From assembly GCA_946007485.1 (NCBI GenBank), contig CAMGAM010000025.1, positions 1 to 12,663 of the forward strand: DNA of 12,663 nt, written 5' to 3'. Below, one piece after another: positions 12,609-12,663 of this stretch. The first letter of the stretch is position 1. Each line of letters opens with the position of its first letter. Made by a program: the position numbers and the translations under genes. The stretch is from an uncultured Mycoplasmatota bacterium. GTDB taxonomy: Bacteria > Bacillota_I > Bacilli_A > RF39 > UBA660. Under the pieces are notes generated by a model, which worked only from the letters and a program-made list of their open reading frames with translations, ran no database searches and was not told the origin of the DNA.

Positions 12609-12663
12609 TTCATACAATTCAGACAATTCCAACAATTATCAGAAAATCTCCACACCAATCCAC
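12609..12663. repeat. right terminal inverted repeat
   Basis: This is the perfect 55-base reverse complement of the left end, reaching the last base, and the likely right replication origin. Only the first three units of the 9-bp array lie within it. Between it and the early promoter (12587-12608) there is only AT-rich DNA with no feature seen. Confidence 0.95.

Noticed and set aside
1..12663. tRNA genes, CRISPR arrays, transposons, integrase or attachment sites
   Set aside because: No cloverleaf, spaced repeat array, transposase or recombinase motif was seen on either strand.

Overview
This window appears to be the complete linear genome of a very small phi29-like podovirus. The first and last 55 bases are perfect inverted repeats of each other and reach the outermost base at both ends. 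The window also encodes a protein-primed family B DNA polymerase, a likely terminal protein, a phi29-type packaging ATPase, and a portal/lower-collar/tail-knob structural set. The DNA is strongly AT-rich. Most starts have purine-rich Shine-Dalgarno sites, one promoter is a near-consensus sigma-A type, and the lysin pairs a CHAP/NlpC-like domain with a Cpl-7-like wall-binding repeat. Together these point to a low-GC Gram-positive (Bacillota) host, possibly a gut Clostridia-type bacterium; the host is inferred, not shown. At 12,663 bp it is much smaller than phi29 (about 19 kb).

Layout. The left half (about 219-7250) is transcribed rightward and holds the late genes: portal, lower collar, a small beta-rich protein, major capsid protein, an intrinsic terminator, two tail-knob genes, holin and endolysin. 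A palindromic bidirectional terminator at 7252-7276 separates it from the right half. The right half is transcribed leftward from a strong promoter 77 bp inside the right end (12558-12586). In transcription order it holds a 24-aa membrane micropeptide, a putative DNA-binding protein with a Thr-Glu linker, an SSB-like protein, a GC-rich hairpin, an XRE-type HTH gene broken by an in-frame TGA, the putative terminal protein, the DNA polymerase, the packaging ATPase and a 41-aa Cys-rich protein. No integrase, tRNA, CRISPR array, transposon, scaffold gene or packaging RNA was recognised.

How it works together. Terminal protein and polymerase would start replication at both ends, helped by the SSB-like protein and possibly by the repeat-rich left end. 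The ATPase would pump DNA through the portal into the prohead. Portal, lower collar and split knob form the short tail, whose knob carries a hydrophobic loop like the membrane-penetrating loop of phi29 gp9. Holin and lysin release progeny.

Most unusual signals: (1) a perfect 16-bp palindrome, TTCCGTTTAAACGGAA, in four gene junctions on both transcription units, three of them 13-19 nt upstream of a start codon; (2) an otherwise intact 58-codon XRE gene with one TGA that still overlaps the terminal-protein start as GTGA; (3) a tail knob apparently split over two genes, with a ~460-residue unrecognised region placed between the two halves; (4) a 9-bp tandem array that extends one end of the genome only.
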